A stretch of DNA of 64,000 nt from Flammula alnicola. Taxonomy: Eukaryota > Basidiomycota > Agaricomycetes > Agaricales > Strophariaceae. The translations under genes and the position numbers were made by a program. The notes beneath the pieces are model-generated. The model was given only the letters and a program-made list of their open reading frames with translations. It was not told the origin of the DNA and did no database searches. The stretch is from the NCBI GenBank assembly GCA_015499995.1, contig JADNRV010000119.1, positions 62,001 through 126,000 of the forward strand. Reading direction: 5' to 3'. Each line of letters begins with the position of its first letter. Position 1 is the stretch's first letter. Below are positions 37,461-48,500 of the stretch, piece by piece.

Positions 37461-40220
37461 GATAGGGGTATGAGGAGGGCCTCGTTGTGTGCGTTTTTAA
37501 ATAATTGTCGGTTACATATATACATGCATACCTACCTTGCTTGAGACATTTTGAGAACGATCGTATGGTCTTTCACTCCATTTTCTTTTTCGTTGGAAGG
37601 TGAGTGGATGTGTGAGTGTCTGGGAAGTGCTTCGCTTGGTGTGCACAGTCGGTATGACCACTACTAGTAATCTGACTGGAACTTTGACTTGTGAGGAGGG
37701 ATGCTGTAAGAATTACAGTCATCAACCCCAAATGATACAGCAAATATTAAAATTATCATAGAGAACTCAAATCTCAATGCTCTTCTTCCAAACCTTCACC
37801 AGAATGTTTAAATAATAAGATGGATGGTATCTGTAAAATTTCAGAAGCAGAGATGCAGTACATCATATATGTATACATGAAACACTAGTGTATTGGCACT
37901 AAGGGGTAACATAGATGTGAAAATGATGGTTCATTTCGGTACTCACAGAGAAACTGAAACTCATTCCTTTTGGCTCAAAATTTTATGTAGTGTGTATGAT
38001 ATGTAAATATATGTAGCAATTTATTTGAAGGCAAACGGAGCATCATTTGCAAAGTTATTGACTTCGCAAAAGTGTATCAGATGACGGTGGCGTCACATTT
38101 GATGGTGGATGACTGTATGGAAAATCGAATGATGGAGAGAGGGTTAGGATCCATGATATTTGGGAAGTGCACTCGTGGGTGACTAGCTACTTAGAGGTAT
38201 ATAACTACTTTATCACACCAGTATGGTATGTATACAAGGCTACGCGGGTGATGTTAACGATAAGAACAACGCCAAGCTGTGGATGTCTCCAATGCCCGAG
38301 CCAGCAACGCCTTGCAACGCTTATAGACACTTATGGGGGGGAAAAATTAAACGAGAACTTGAAAGCCAAAAGCAACCTCAGCCACCAAAAGTTACTACAT
38401 CCTGAAAGATCCTGAATCCTGAACTCGAATACCGGAAAGCCAAAAACCAAAAACCGAAAGCAAAGAGATAGAGATATCCCAAGTACGGAGTAGGAACACT
38501 AGACAGGCATCGAGCTCGTAGACCGGATGCACAGACCTATTATCTCTCCATGTTCATGATCATATACTTCAAGGGGTAAGCCAGGTATTTCATGATGCTT
38601 TCCCCAGCGACGGTGCATTATACTAACCACTGTTAGATTATTGAGGTTCCGAGTCGTAGCGAGCTCCTTCACATATTTGGTAGTGATTCACCGGCAGGAT
38701 TTATAGGTATTTGACGTCGGAGAGACTGGTGCTGTTAGCTCATGTCTTTTCAAGTTCTTTCTGCCGCTTCCACCAAGCGGTATGCAAAACGTATTCTTGC
38801 AGGGAAACAACGAAAGAAAAGAGGTCGGCATAGCCATTAAGCACAACGCTTATGCTGTTGCTTGGCTCGCTTTCGAGAACCAATAGGTTCTCCAGTGCGA
38901 TGGCGGGGTCGAGCTAATGAATATCACGGTCAGATGCTGCTGAGAGTTTATCTCGTGAAATGCTAACTCCGAGTCTAAACCGATAGAAAGATGGGCATTT
39001 TCATTCAGCAGCTTCGCCAAAGTCAGCCGCGTTGTCGTTTGGTCATGGTGTCGTCATCGTCCGCGGATGTAAGTTAAGATCATGTTGAAGGAGGGGTAAA
39101 AATTTAAAGGTTCAGCGCGTCGAGCGGCGAGAGTCGCGACATGATAGTCAGAGCGCAAACGCATTTGTATATGTCAATGTGTATCGGAAAGCGAAAAGTC
39201 TTGATGCGCGAAATCCGTCATTGCGAGTATAGCTACCTATACTGAATTGAATATCAAAAGCCAGAAAGGAAAAAAGCAGCAGGGAAAGCAGGACGCGTAC
39301 TACGGGGCGGTGTGAGATCGATTGTTGCGTTTGTATGCGCTACGGCGTCTGTTTTACCTCAGGTCGACATCCTCCTACGTGGCTCGAAATCAGAGTTTAG
39401 TGGCTGCGTTTTCGTCCATTTTTTGTGGCGGGCTAGGGGGCGCCATACGCCACACCGAACTTTACCGGTGGATAACGGTGTCGGAGCATCGTTCTTTCTG
39501 CAGAGGTTGGTGGGTCAACCGGTCACGGTCGACCCATTATGAAAGACCCACAGCCAGAGTGGCATGGGTCGGCAATCAATGAGAAAGCTCTGCGGGCTCT
39601 GCAGTTTGAAATGAAAGCGGATCTCATCAAATGATCTCGTATAATTCAGTCGGTTGGGTCGTCGACAACTCCTGAGTCTCCCAGCATGCATAGGTTTTTT
39701 TCAGCGAGAATTGAAATTCCTGCAGCACTGAAATAACACAGGCCGCAATGGGAATGAACTTCAATGAAGAACTTGTCGTTTCATCGATGGAACCCCTCGT
39801 CTCGCTCGCCAGAGGAAGGCCCCGAAATATTTGAATTACACAGGCCATAGTGAATGCCATGAGAACGTGGGCAGATTTCCTGAAAGTGGTTCTGAGCGCT
39901 GAATGTCGAACAGCCTCGCAACCCTGATGGAAAGAGAATGTGAGAGAGTGTGTGACGGTGATGTGACGAGACAACAAGAACCACAGCGCTGACCCGCACA
40001 CCATTCATCGGTCCTACTATCAATCCCAGTGCTGCCTGCAGTCTCTCTTTACTCCCGCACACTCTTTTGCGCTATAATAACCTCGCTTTTCTGTTCTTCA
40101 GGTCTACATCTTTCTTTTCGTTTCTCTCGGAAAAAGTCCTGATTTTTGGCGGGTTTCCTCAGGCCAACCAACTGCTTTCCTCGACGTATTTTTCATAGAA
40201 AGGACCACCCCAACAAAAAA
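37461..40220. other. Gene-free stretch of 2.76 kb
   Basis: AT-rich to 39 kb, then closer to average. Open frames are short and unsupported. A minus-strand frame at 39627-40004 is longest but reads across the likely promoter of the next gene. A TATA-like tataataa at 40073-40080 and a pyrimidine-rich stretch at 40085-40130 probably belong to the Kre9-like gene. No repeat or RNA gene was recognised. Confidence 0.4.
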
Positions 40221-41075
40221 ATGTTCGCCGCACACGCATTCGCTGCCCTCCTTGCTCTCGCTGCGCCCCTCATTGCACGCGCCGACGTGACCCCTCTCAC
40301 GCCTGCCCCAGGAGACACCTTCAACGAGGGGGCACCTTGCCTCATTACATGGGGCGGCGACAGCACCTCGACCACCGCCTGGAAGAACATGGCCATCGAG
40401 CTCATGTCGGGCGACAACTTGAACATGAACCACATCACCAGTGCGTTTTCTTTCCCCCTCCCTTCCCAAGATATTCAGTTCAGTCGACTGACATATTTTT
40501 TGTTAACCCCCTTAGCCGTCGCAACAGGCCAAGACGGCACCGTCGCCGGCAGCTTCACCTACACCTGCCCCGCAGTCACCCCGAACTCCGCCATCTACTT
40601 CTACCAGTTCACCGCCCCACAGGCCAAGAACACGACTTGGACCGGGCGGTTCATTATCGCCTCAGCCACGGGCCAGAGCACGCCCCCCGCCAACCCGACG
40701 CAGCCCGGGTCGAACGCCGCCATCCCCTGGGGCATCGGCGCACTCACTGACCCGAGCCAGGCCGTCGCCGCCCCGAGCTTCGCGGGCGCGGGCGCGGGTT
40801 CTCCCACGTTGTCTGGGTCCGGGTCTGTGGTTGCGGTGCCCAGTACGACCCCAGCGGCGTCGAGCGTCGTCGTCGTCACGCCGGTTGTTACGCCGACGCT
40901 GACCAAGTCCGTCGTGCCTTCGTCTCCCGCCTCTGCGACGGACTCGCCCGCCTCTTCGTCCACGGGCACCCCGCAGCAGAACACCACGAGCGCGAACGCC
41001 GCGTCTGGGCTTGGGTTTGACGGGCGCGTGTGCTTCAGCGCAGTCGCTGTTGTCTTTGCGGCTTTCCTGTGGTGA
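40221..41075 (+). CDS. GPI-anchored Ser/Thr-rich protein, Kre9/Knh1-like N-terminus
   Basis: Signal peptide FAAHAFAALLALAAPLIARA, then DVTPLTPAPGDTFNEGAPC and LITWGGDSTSTTAWKNM, the pattern of the fungal Ser-Thr-rich GPI-anchored family (Kre9/Knh1-like N-terminal domain). One intron (40440-40515) splits the codon after NHIT. The second exon continues GTVAGSFTYTCPAVTPNSA and YFYQFTAPQAKNTTWTGRF. A long Ser/Thr/Pro/Ala region (SSPASATDSPASSSTG) and a hydrophobic C-terminal tail (FSAVAVVFAAFLW) fit a GPI signal. Such proteins sit in the cell wall or on the membrane and act in beta-1,6-glucan or wall assembly in yeast; here that is inference. GC content rises sharply in exon 2, and the frame is intact. 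Confidence 0.88.
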   Translation: MFAAHAFAALLALAAPLIARADVTPLTPAPGDTFNEGAPCLITWGGDSTSTTAWKNMAIELMSGDNLNMNHITSAFSFPLPSQDIQFSRLTYFLLTPLAVATGQDGTVAGSFTYTCPAVTPNSAIYFYQFTAPQAKNTTWTGRFIIASATGQSTPPANPTQPGSNAAIPWGIGALTDPSQAVAAPSFAGAGAGSPTLSGSGSVVAVPSTTPAASSVVVVTPVVTPTLTKSVVPSSPASATDSPASSSTGTPQQNTTSANAASGLGFDGRVCFSAVAVVFAAFLW

Positions 41076-41714
41076 TGAGGAGCTGTGTTCCTTCATCATC
41101 GACGACGTTCTGCTTTATTTTTTATGATACGATATGCACGTTAAATAATGGTGGTTCTTTCAGTTTTCATCTTTTTCGCGGAAGGACTTGTTGCTGTTTT
41201 TGTTGGCTTTCATTCGTCGTATACCTTTGCTATACCTACCATGCTACATACTTAAGCCTGCTACCATCTATCCCATGTCATCGTCAATGAAGCTCTTCGT
41301 TCATCGGGCTTTTCTTCGTCACGACACCTACCTACCTAGTTTATACCTGCATCCGTTTGCTTTGGTTTTTTGGTTCTTGATTTTCAGGGTTTATGATGCA
41401 CTTACTTAGTTTTCGCTGTTTGGATGTTTGGGGGATTGCATTTTCAGTTTTTTACTGTTGGCGTTGGCGTTGCTGGCTAGGACATTGGACATTGGACTCG
41501 ATATCCACATATTGGCATTGTTCTTTATTCATTACACAACCCCACACGCATCGTACCAGCTAACTACTCGTAGCAATAGTCTACTGCTTAGCATATGGCA
41601 TCCCCACCCCCATCCTATCCCATCATCGATATCGCGATATCGTCGTTGCTTGCAATCCAAAATGAACAGCATTCCGTAAATTAATTCTCCTAGCCCTCCC
41701 TTCTCGCCAGCATT
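41076..41714. other. 3' flank of the Kre9-like gene
   Basis: T-rich sequence with no gene seen, up to the target-site duplication of the element at 41723. Open frames here are shadows without motifs. Confidence 0.4.
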
Positions 41715-41722
41715 GTAAAAGT

Positions 41723-42436
41723 CAGTGTTGTCAAGGTCAGTCAATAACCGTCAATAATTGACCGTCAGTTGGCTGACCGGGTCAGTCAATAATTTGACCA
41801 GTCAGTAGCGATCAATGCCCGTTTAGGATTTGAACCACTGAACATTGCTTGAAGACGTCCCTCTCAGTGTCCTCGCCACAGATTTGGGCTAGAAAACGGT
41901 GGCTAGCGCTTTAGAATATCTGCATAATATGTTGAAACCTTTGTAGCAACTTTTGTAATAGGAAAACCTCCATGTTGAGAATGTCGACCGCAGATACAGT
42001 ATCAGCAACCTCGCCGTCGAACGCTGCCACTGAAATCACTGATCCGTCTTCAAGGATTCCTTATGTACACAAAAATCAAACTGGTGGACCTATTTGTGTA
42101 TTCTAATGAAGCCAGCGACGGCCGTGGCTTGAAATTTGACCGGAAGACTGGGCAGAACATACACTGGCAGAATCTCAGAAACCTTTCGTGATAGAATTTA
42201 TTAAGATAGACATACCTTTTGCTTCCCATCTAGTTTTTTGAAGATCTATGGAGGACATATTGCATTGTCGATAGGGGAGGAACATTCCAAGCAACGTTCA
42301 AGGTCAACAGTCAACCGTGGGTAAAAGAAAATAGAGATACCGAGGACGGTCAGAGTCAGTCATTGACCATTGACTCTGACCTTACTGACTGACTAGTATT
42401 GACTGAGGCCGTCAGACGGCGTCAGTGACAACACTG
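41723..42436. mobile_element. Non-autonomous hAT-like DNA element (714 bp)
   Basis: Ends are perfect 11-bp inverted repeats, CAGTGTTGTCA at 41723-41733 and TGACAACACTG at 42426-42436. Each is flanked by a perfect 8-bp target duplication, GTAAAAGT at 41715-41722 and 42437-42444. Eight-base duplications and CAG-type ends are the mark of hAT transposons. Both subterminal zones are crowded with short GGTCAGTCAATA and TTGACC/GGTCAA motifs in both orientations, the sort of sites where hAT transposases bind. No open frame of use is present, so it would depend on a transposase elsewhere. The perfect duplication suggests a fairly recent insertion. Confidence 0.9.
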
Positions 42437-42444
42437 GTAAAAGT

Positions 42445-42985
42445 CATTGATGAATTCATGACCCTAGGTGGCTAGCCATCCCTAGTCATGCATTCATGTC
42501 GATCAAAACTAGTCAAATGGCTCAGCCTCTTGCGCCCAGTTGGCCTTGAAGTCATGATCTTCCACTGGCACTGCTTCTCGCACTGGACACTAAATCCTTC
42601 AGCTTGATCGATATCGAATCGAAGCTGTGAGTTTTTTTCGGACTTCTTGCATACGGCGTGAAGCTGCTGCCGTCCTTGGTGTGTAAGTAATTAGGTTTTC
42701 AACCGAGGGCCCCACAGTGAAGGAAGGAAGGCGCGCTCTTCCACCAGTGTTGTACCCGGGTCGATGCTGAGCCCTGAGGATTAGGTGGCCATCCTTCTAG
42801 AAGGTGTAACGTGCCCATCTCGGATCGCAAGACATGGGGGAATTTCAGAGGTCGGATCTTTTGGTTGTGTCGCTAAACGAAATCCTGATTCATTACCGCA
42901 ATCGCGAGGTAGTGCGTGTTTCTCTCTTTTCTTGCTTCATTCTGTGATCTGATCTTGGTTTACATTCCAATTAGGCCTTTTAGCT
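42445..42985. other. Sequence right of the hAT-like element, no gene seen
   Basis: 0.54 kb without a supported gene. It likely includes the promoter of the predicted gene starting at 42986. Confidence 0.35.
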
Positions 42986-43892
42986 ATGGATTTCCAAAGT
43001 CAGGTCGATACTCGTTATCTCTTCTTTCAATTCTAATTTTGAGTGTCTAGTTCCTATTCGACTAACCGAGCTTTCGAACATTTTACCTCGACCGTCTCTT
43101 GAGGATCCCGCCTCTGACGACTGCTCGAATGCCGACCTTGACGAAATCAGAATTAACACGTAAGCACCAAGCCGTCTCAACGTAATCGTCTACGACAACG
43201 TCCTTACCCATCACACAGACGCAAGGCCCTCCATCCGAGTACTTGCTCTCAGAAACGTCTGCGAGACCGTTCCACACCCCATTTATTGCTCGTCGCCACC
43301 GTCACACCTAAACCCACCACATTTTGTGGCTTAGTGTCGTCTTCTCGGACTCGATAGCGAGGTTTTCAACCACGAGCTCTCTTGGTTTGGTGTTGATTTC
43401 ATAGATGAATGGGTACTAGTACCTGGCAGGTCAGATGTCAGGGAGCTCTTAGGTGTGCTCCTGCCCCTGCAATCACCGGAGTCGGTCTCGCCACGTCTGA
43501 CGGTTAACCAAATGGCATCCCGGGCCTTCGTTACGTTCGTCTGGGCCAACAGTACGAGCTAGTAATGAGAGACTCGATATCCTCCCATGATACCACCTTC
43601 CGTTGTATCTTCCTCGTGCGTCTTCCTCGTCTAATGCTTGGTTGACAGAAGCTAATGATCGATTCATCGTCTAGATATGCGTCTCAACCAGTGACGTCCT
43701 GGTCGCCACCCCCCATCATCGCCGAAATCGGTACTCCTTTCCGCTGCTCCAGCTGGCCCTATACCAACAAGTAAGTACAGCGGTGGCCTCGCACTCGCCG
43801 CTCTCAAGTATTGGAAAGACTCCAAGTTGGAGTACGAGTCGAACGCTCGGGACCTATGTGTCTCGCGGATGGGCGCTCCGAAGAAGCTCTGA
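42986..43892 (+). CDS. Unrecognised gene model, possibly degenerate
   Basis: Not recognised. An ATG opens MDFQSQ, followed by a possible intron and a clean exon reading CLVPIRLTELSNILPRPSL, then EDPASDDCSNADLDEIRINT, ending at a GTAAGC donor. After a CACACAG acceptor come open segments including LDSEVFNHELSWFGVDFIDE and LLGVLLPLQSPESVSPRLTV without a start codon. The last segment reads PIPTSKYSGGLALAALKYW, then KDSKLEYESNARDLCVSRMG, and stops at 43892. Composition looks coding, but frames must change at least once and an in-frame TAG occurs near 43333. It may be a real gene with sequence errors or a relic. Confidence 0.3.
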
Positions 43893-44742
43893 CTCGTGCA
43901 GCTGTTCTGAACTGGCAAGGCCGAAGTACTATTTGTGAAGATTCAAGAACATGTAATTTAACATGTCTATCCGTGAAATGGGGCCCTAATGCTGGAGATA
44001 CGCGAAAAAAGAGAACGGACGAGACACATGTTTCTGCAGGTGTGTTTCACTTTTTGCTACGGTGCACAAATTCCTCACTAAACCAACCATTTTTATCTCC
44101 ATATACTATAGACTTCTGGATGCCCTCATAATGCATGATACTCTCACGTATGTTCATCCTCTCCGCACCATAGCATTCGCATTCATGTCGCCGGAGATAG
44201 AGTCGCATGCATAGCATGGGAAATGGTTGTGCGATTCCTTGAATTCATAAATGTAACTAAAAATCATATCTCTGTCCAGAGATTTAATGGATGTCGTTGA
44301 CTAGATGTGTTGTGTCTCTAGCTGTCTTTTGAGAAATCGCTCACGAGCGTCTAATACAGTGGTAGTAGAGCATATAAAAAATGTGCTCTGTCGTCTTAGT
44401 CTGATCTACCATCTTCATTGTCCCGCCTGCAACATGAGATCTGAGATATGATCGCGACGTTAGCGAGACGTTAATCAAGGTTGATATATGTAGCAATACA
44501 ATGCATCCTACACACGATGGGCCCTCATCCGCACTGCAACTAGTCGTGTAAAGCATGACGGTACTACTACATTTTAGACTCGTGGACTTGAGAACTCTAC
44601 GTAGGATTACAGGCATGTGTACATAGCAGCAGCTAAAATGACAATAAACGGGATAACAAAAGAAGAGAAACCAAAAAAAGACTGCCTCCACTGCACCACC
44701 CATTCGACAAGAGTCAACTTGGCTCGTGAATATGGGTCTTTC
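43893..44742. other. Intergenic region, no gene seen
   Basis: 0.85 kb between the convergent predicted gene and the 3' end of the NACHT gene. No supported frame, repeat or RNA gene. Confidence 0.35.
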
Positions 44743-45881
44743 TTACCAAGGAAAGGGAATGCTTCGCGTGTCTATGTACCATTTATGGCCAGAATGTGTC
44801 ATTAAATACTGACCATAATTTACTACCTTTAACAAATACTGAGCAAGAGAGACCGCCAAATCATGACTTTCCCACAGGAGAGATAGACAATTATGCCGTA
44901 AACGCAAGTCAAAGTAACGAACCAGAGAATCGGCATTGCGGGTGGATATTGGTTGGGATATGGAAAGTATACGCAAAACTTCCTCGAATTCTTGAGTTGA
45001 ATGGAATGCCAGGACTTTGTGAAGAGAGAGATAGACGTCGATCCGAGGTGCTGCATTCTCAAGGAAGGAAGATAAGTTTCTCGCGACGTGACGCATCCTT
45101 GGCTTCCAGGCGCCAGAGTGAAAATCTACCATTTCACTGATAACCTTAAAATGAGAGCAAGAATGTCGGCGAGAGATTGGACAGACTTACAGTCGATCGC
45201 TAGAGAAATAATGGCAACAGCAAAGGGCAATATATGATTGCTTATTTCGGTCCATTATGAATGTCCTTGATAGTTCAGCGTCAATTCCAGGAGGAGATGC
45301 CAAGGAATAACAGAAATTCATTTCCGGATCGCTGAAGACCTTTTCAAAGTTTTTCTTATCAAGAGGACTGTTAATGGGGCCGAGAAAGGAGGGATTAGAC
45401 AATCCAGCCCATTGGTACTTTTAGGAGCATACCTGGTAATGGGACCGTCTAATGGAAGTTTTTGTAGTTGATCCGATACCCATTCTTGAAGTTGACTGAT
45501 AATTTTCAATGGGATATGGGGTGTCTGAGATGAGGACCATTTTTTGTCCTGAAAGGTAACTGTATGAGGACAAAGTTTGACCAAGCAGGACAGAAACATG
45601 GAAATACCTCCAGTAAAATCCACTCGAGAAAACTTGCTACAGACAGCATCATACTGTTCCATTGTTCATGCAAAGTAAATGAGTCCGCTGTCTTGGCGGC
45701 AAGCTTTAAAGCGACTTTTAAATCAAAACCAGCTAAAATGTCATAAATCTCTGAATGAGCATTTCGAACACTCTTCGTGCAATGTGCAAGACCCAGGAAG
45801 CATAGCAAGATAGCTGTGAGGTTGTCCTTGCCAAATTTGTCTACTGTAAGGGGATTAATCAATGATGCTGTCAATCCGGCC
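44743..45881 (-). other. Downstream exons of the NACHT NTPase gene
   Basis: The minus strand continues the NACHT protein through short open segments: NPLTVDKFGKDNLTAILL, then LGLAHCTKSVRNAHSEIYD and KTADSFTLHEQWNSMML, then TPHIPLKIISQLQEWVSDQL. Further on are DPEMNFCYSLASPPGIDAEL and SLHKVLAFHSTQEFEEVLRI. They lie in different frames separated by plausible 50-60 nt introns, though at least one junction needs a frame change. The likely gene end is a stop between 44743 and 44870. Confidence 0.5.
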
Positions 45882-47354
45882 TCAACACGTACTTTCCAAG
45901 ATGTACCTGCGGCAACAGCGGAAAACATGGACACAAGTCCTGTCGTTATTGGCGTAAAACCTTCCTGCCCGTGTCTCATCCACCAGGAAGTCTGGGAGAG
46001 AAGCATGAAGAAAGTTGATTTTTGATGATTTAATTTCCATTATTGATGAAAGGTGATTTAAAGCGAGTTCGACATCGCCCTCGCCTAGACCAAGCAAGTC
46101 TTCAATGAAGCGGATCGTGAGACCTGGAAGTGTGAAGAGCTTCACGGTACTAGACATAAGAAGAATGCAGAGGATGTGGGAAACAGTGTCAGGCTTCTTG
46201 GTCTGGGCGAAAATGTAGGTGTATAGGGCATCGAGTTCTGCGTATGGTCGACTTTCAGCATCCTTGATGAGACCGATGATTATTTTCAAGCACTTGACGG
46301 GATGATTGTCACCCGATTTGATGTATTTGCTAACTGTAGCCGCATAGATAAATTGGCCAGACGATTTCTCGACGAGTTTCTCGATATCACAGGGGTCTGG
46401 CCAATCGAGAGGGATGTATTCTTTGAGGGGGTGCGTCTGCCTAATGCTGGCAAAACTGTCGACGAGGAATGTCCGAATATCGTCGCCGGGCTTCCAAAAG
46501 TTGTCCAAGGATAGAGGCCGGAGGGAGGGAGCAACCGTGAGATCACCGAAAGCGGATAGGATGTTCTGCTCAGGTCGACTCGCAATGAGCAGTTTATGCG
46601 GGTAGTTGTGTTGCATTCGCGCAACAGCCGCCACGAATTCCTTCACAATAACACCCTGCGCGTCCTTGTTGCGACATTCATCCAGACCATCAATGATAAT
46701 GATCTTGGGACGGATTGGCGAGGAAGAGGTATCGGAGAGTCGTGAAAGGGGAATGATGATCAATTTGTCGATTTGTCTGTCCAGTGCGAAATCGAAAATG
46801 AACTTGCTGTTGGCCATTGCCTCCGAAATATAGTACCGTGTTTCTGGGATATGCTCCATCATCTGGTGTGCGAGAGTTGCCACCAGGTATTTCTCGTCGC
46901 TTCGTCGAATGTCGCTCGCCGTCCTTGAAAAGAAGAACGAAGAAGACAGCCGACCGGCGTCTTCACACATCTGAGCAATCGTGCGTGCGATTGCTGACTT
47001 GCCGGCTCCAGCAGCGCCGCGCATCCACATCGTACGAGGAGAATCGTTTTGAATATCTTTGAGCCAGTCCATTATTTCGTCCAAGACGCCAAGTCGGGTA
47101 TTCGGATGACATTTGGGAGCATCGTAGTTTTCATTAGTGATGGGCGCGGGTAACCCGCGGGCGAATTTTTGTTGACCCGCACCCGTACCCGCCAAAACCC
47201 GCACCCGTGGCCACGGGTACGGGATCCCGTGCTTGCAGGTGCGGGTTTGCAGGTGACCCGTGGGTACAGAAACCCGTGCGGGTTTGATGGGGGTGTCGTG
47301 AGAACTTATGCCAACAGAACAATGTTGAATTAGAATTAGATTAAATTTTGGCAA
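45882..47354 (-). CDS. NACHT-type STAND P-loop NTPase core; N-terminal part of frame lies in an inserted element
   Basis: STAND NTPases of this type are abundant in mushrooms and are thought to act as innate-immunity or incompatibility switches. The frame holds a Walker A (MRGAAGAGKSAIARTIAQ), ASDIRRSDEKYLVATLAHQM, a Walker B (KIIIIDGLDECRNKDA), an RPEQNI sensor-like stretch, and the HASLPDFLVDETRAGR motif that normally follows the NTPase in these proteins. The first 70 or so residues come from the mobile element at 47135-47546, not from the family: upstream of 47134 the frame reads Pro/Arg-rich element sequence. The real N-terminus lies beyond the element (see 47555-47715). The frame ends at 45882, probably at a splice site or base error. 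Confidence 0.8.
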   Translation of the reverse strand: MPKFNLILIQHCSVGISSHDTPIKPARVSVPTGHLQTRTCKHGIPYPWPRVRVLAGTGAGQQKFARGLPAPITNENYDAPKCHPNTRLGVLDEIMDWLKDIQNDSPRTMWMRGAAGAGKSAIARTIAQMCEDAGRLSSSFFFSRTASDIRRSDEKYLVATLAHQMMEHIPETRYYISEAMANSKFIFDFALDRQIDKLIIIPLSRLSDTSSSPIRPKIIIIDGLDECRNKDAQGVIVKEFVAAVARMQHNYPHKLLIASRPEQNILSAFGDLTVAPSLRPLSLDNFWKPGDDIRTFLVDSFASIRQTHPLKEYIPLDWPDPCDIEKLVEKSSGQFIYAATVSKYIKSGDNHPVKCLKIIIGLIKDAESRPYAELDALYTYIFAQTKKPDTVSHILCILLMSSTVKLFTLPGLTIRFIEDLLGLGEGDVELALNHLSSIMEIKSSKINFLHASLPDFLVDETRAGRFYANNDRTCVHVFRCCRRYILESTC

Positions 47355-47546
47355 ACTATATTACATAACTAATTATTCAACCTGTTTGACACATATTTCG
47401 GAGTTTTCCGTGTGCCGGCCGAAAACCCGTGACCCAGGCGCACGGGTGCGGGTTGGCTGAGGGTCACTCAAAGCCCACCCGCACCCGCACCCGCCATACC
47501 CATACCCGCAAACCCGCACGGGTATCGGAACCCGTGCCCATCACTA
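47135..47546. mobile_element. Non-autonomous hAT-like element (412 bp) inserted in NACHT gene
   Basis: Inverted repeat ends TAGTGATGGGCGCGGGT (47135-47151) and its near-perfect complement at 47530-47546 (one mismatch). Both are flanked by a perfect 8-bp duplication GTTTTCAT (47127-47134 and 47547-47554). Inside, both arms are filled with ACCCGC/GGGTGCGGGT motifs, so the whole can fold back; a short AT-rich centre (about 47310-47390) separates them. No transposase. The host codons on both sides join cleanly when the element and one duplication copy are removed, giving AFHTSDEN then YDAPKCHPNTR. Confidence 0.92.
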
Positions 47547-47554
47547 GTTTTCAT

Positions 47555-47715
47555 CAGAGGTATGAAACGCGCCTGGGACTACCTGGGACTCGAGAAGATC
47601 CATGCCTGCTAAAGAACCAGAGGTCAGTGTTCCAATTGCGCGGCAGTGCATCACTGAGATGTGTCAACCTTTGAGAGCGATCACGGCGCCTGATCCTTGG
47701 TGATTGGCGGTCTGC
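47555..47715 (-). other. Upstream exons of the NACHT NTPase gene
   Basis: Reading the minus strand beyond the element gives MDLLESQVVPGAFHTSDEN (to 47603). Before it is an intron with GTTGAC donor and TTTAGCAG acceptor. The exon before that reads LQTANHQGSGAVIALK. The segment GAVIALK-G-MDLLESQ is the usual linker before the NACHT domain in mushroom STAND proteins. Further upstream, DVGDFN-type sequence near 47730 may be an earlier exon. The first exon is not resolved because the 5' flank also carries the element at 47852. Confidence 0.6.
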
Positions 47716-47851
47716 AGTTAAAATCTCCAACGTCGGTGTCCTTGAGTTCAGCGTATATCGCTAACGTTGGTTCTGGTAATGGAATACATTAGTTTGAGAG
47801 CATGATGAGGGAGGGGGAGCATCGCATGTAGTCAACGCGTGGCCTTGCGGC

Positions 47852-48500
47852 TAGGGCTGGGTTATTTATTATTTTGGCCATGTTAGAAATGTGATAAATT
47901 TCGGCATCTGGGCGGGTATTAAACACGTCTGTTATTAACGGTGTTTTATTATGTCATAAGGTTATGCAATCAAGAGAAAATGGCCCCTTTTGGAGACCTT
48001 TTGAGTATGCTTTCTGCGTTAAAGAATGGGAATTAAGCAATAAAATGTATTCCTACATCTAGAAGAAGCTGTCAATGCTCCACTCTCCCAGATTTCCAAC
48101 ATCCTTGAGCCTGCGAGACACTGGAAGGTGTTGCTAATGATGCCCCCGGACCCAAGTCATCGACGTCCGTAATTAGCATCTTGAGTTTATCAGAGCTTAG
48201 TTGGACGGGATGAACTTTGGCGTGCCAAACGACGCAGACGCGAAAACTTCAAAGACGGCCCGGACCCGGGTCACTCGTCACAGCTGTTACTCCCTTTTAC
48301 TCGCTGCGCATTCTGTACATGGTCCAATGCAATGCATTTTTACTGCATAATCTATCCAACAGCCATCCATGACAATTTATAATTTATCACAATAAATCAC
48401 CGACCATTTTGAACCCCTCCGTGTTATAAATGTTATTAACCTGTTAATAACACGTGATAAATAGGTATGTTATTAACACCCAATAAAAAACCCAGCCCTA
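47852..48500. mobile_element. Non-autonomous hAT-like element (649 bp)
   Basis: The ends are TAGGGCTGGGTTATTTATTA (47852) and, at the right, its complement with differences after TAGGGCTGGGTT (to 48500). A perfect 8-bp duplication CTTGCGGC flanks it at 47844-47851 and 48501-48508. The right arm repeats GTTATTAAC/TTAATAAC motifs. No coding capacity. It lies just upstream of the visible NACHT exons, probably in the 5' region of that gene. Confidence 0.88.

Noticed and set aside
39627..40004. Minus-strand frame of 125 codons
   Set aside because: It overlaps the likely promoter of the Kre9-like gene and shows no domain or splice signals.
41820..41850. Reverse-strand GGTTCAAATCC resembling a tRNA B box inside the first hAT-like element
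   Set aside because: No matching A box, T-stem or acceptor stem could be drawn around it.
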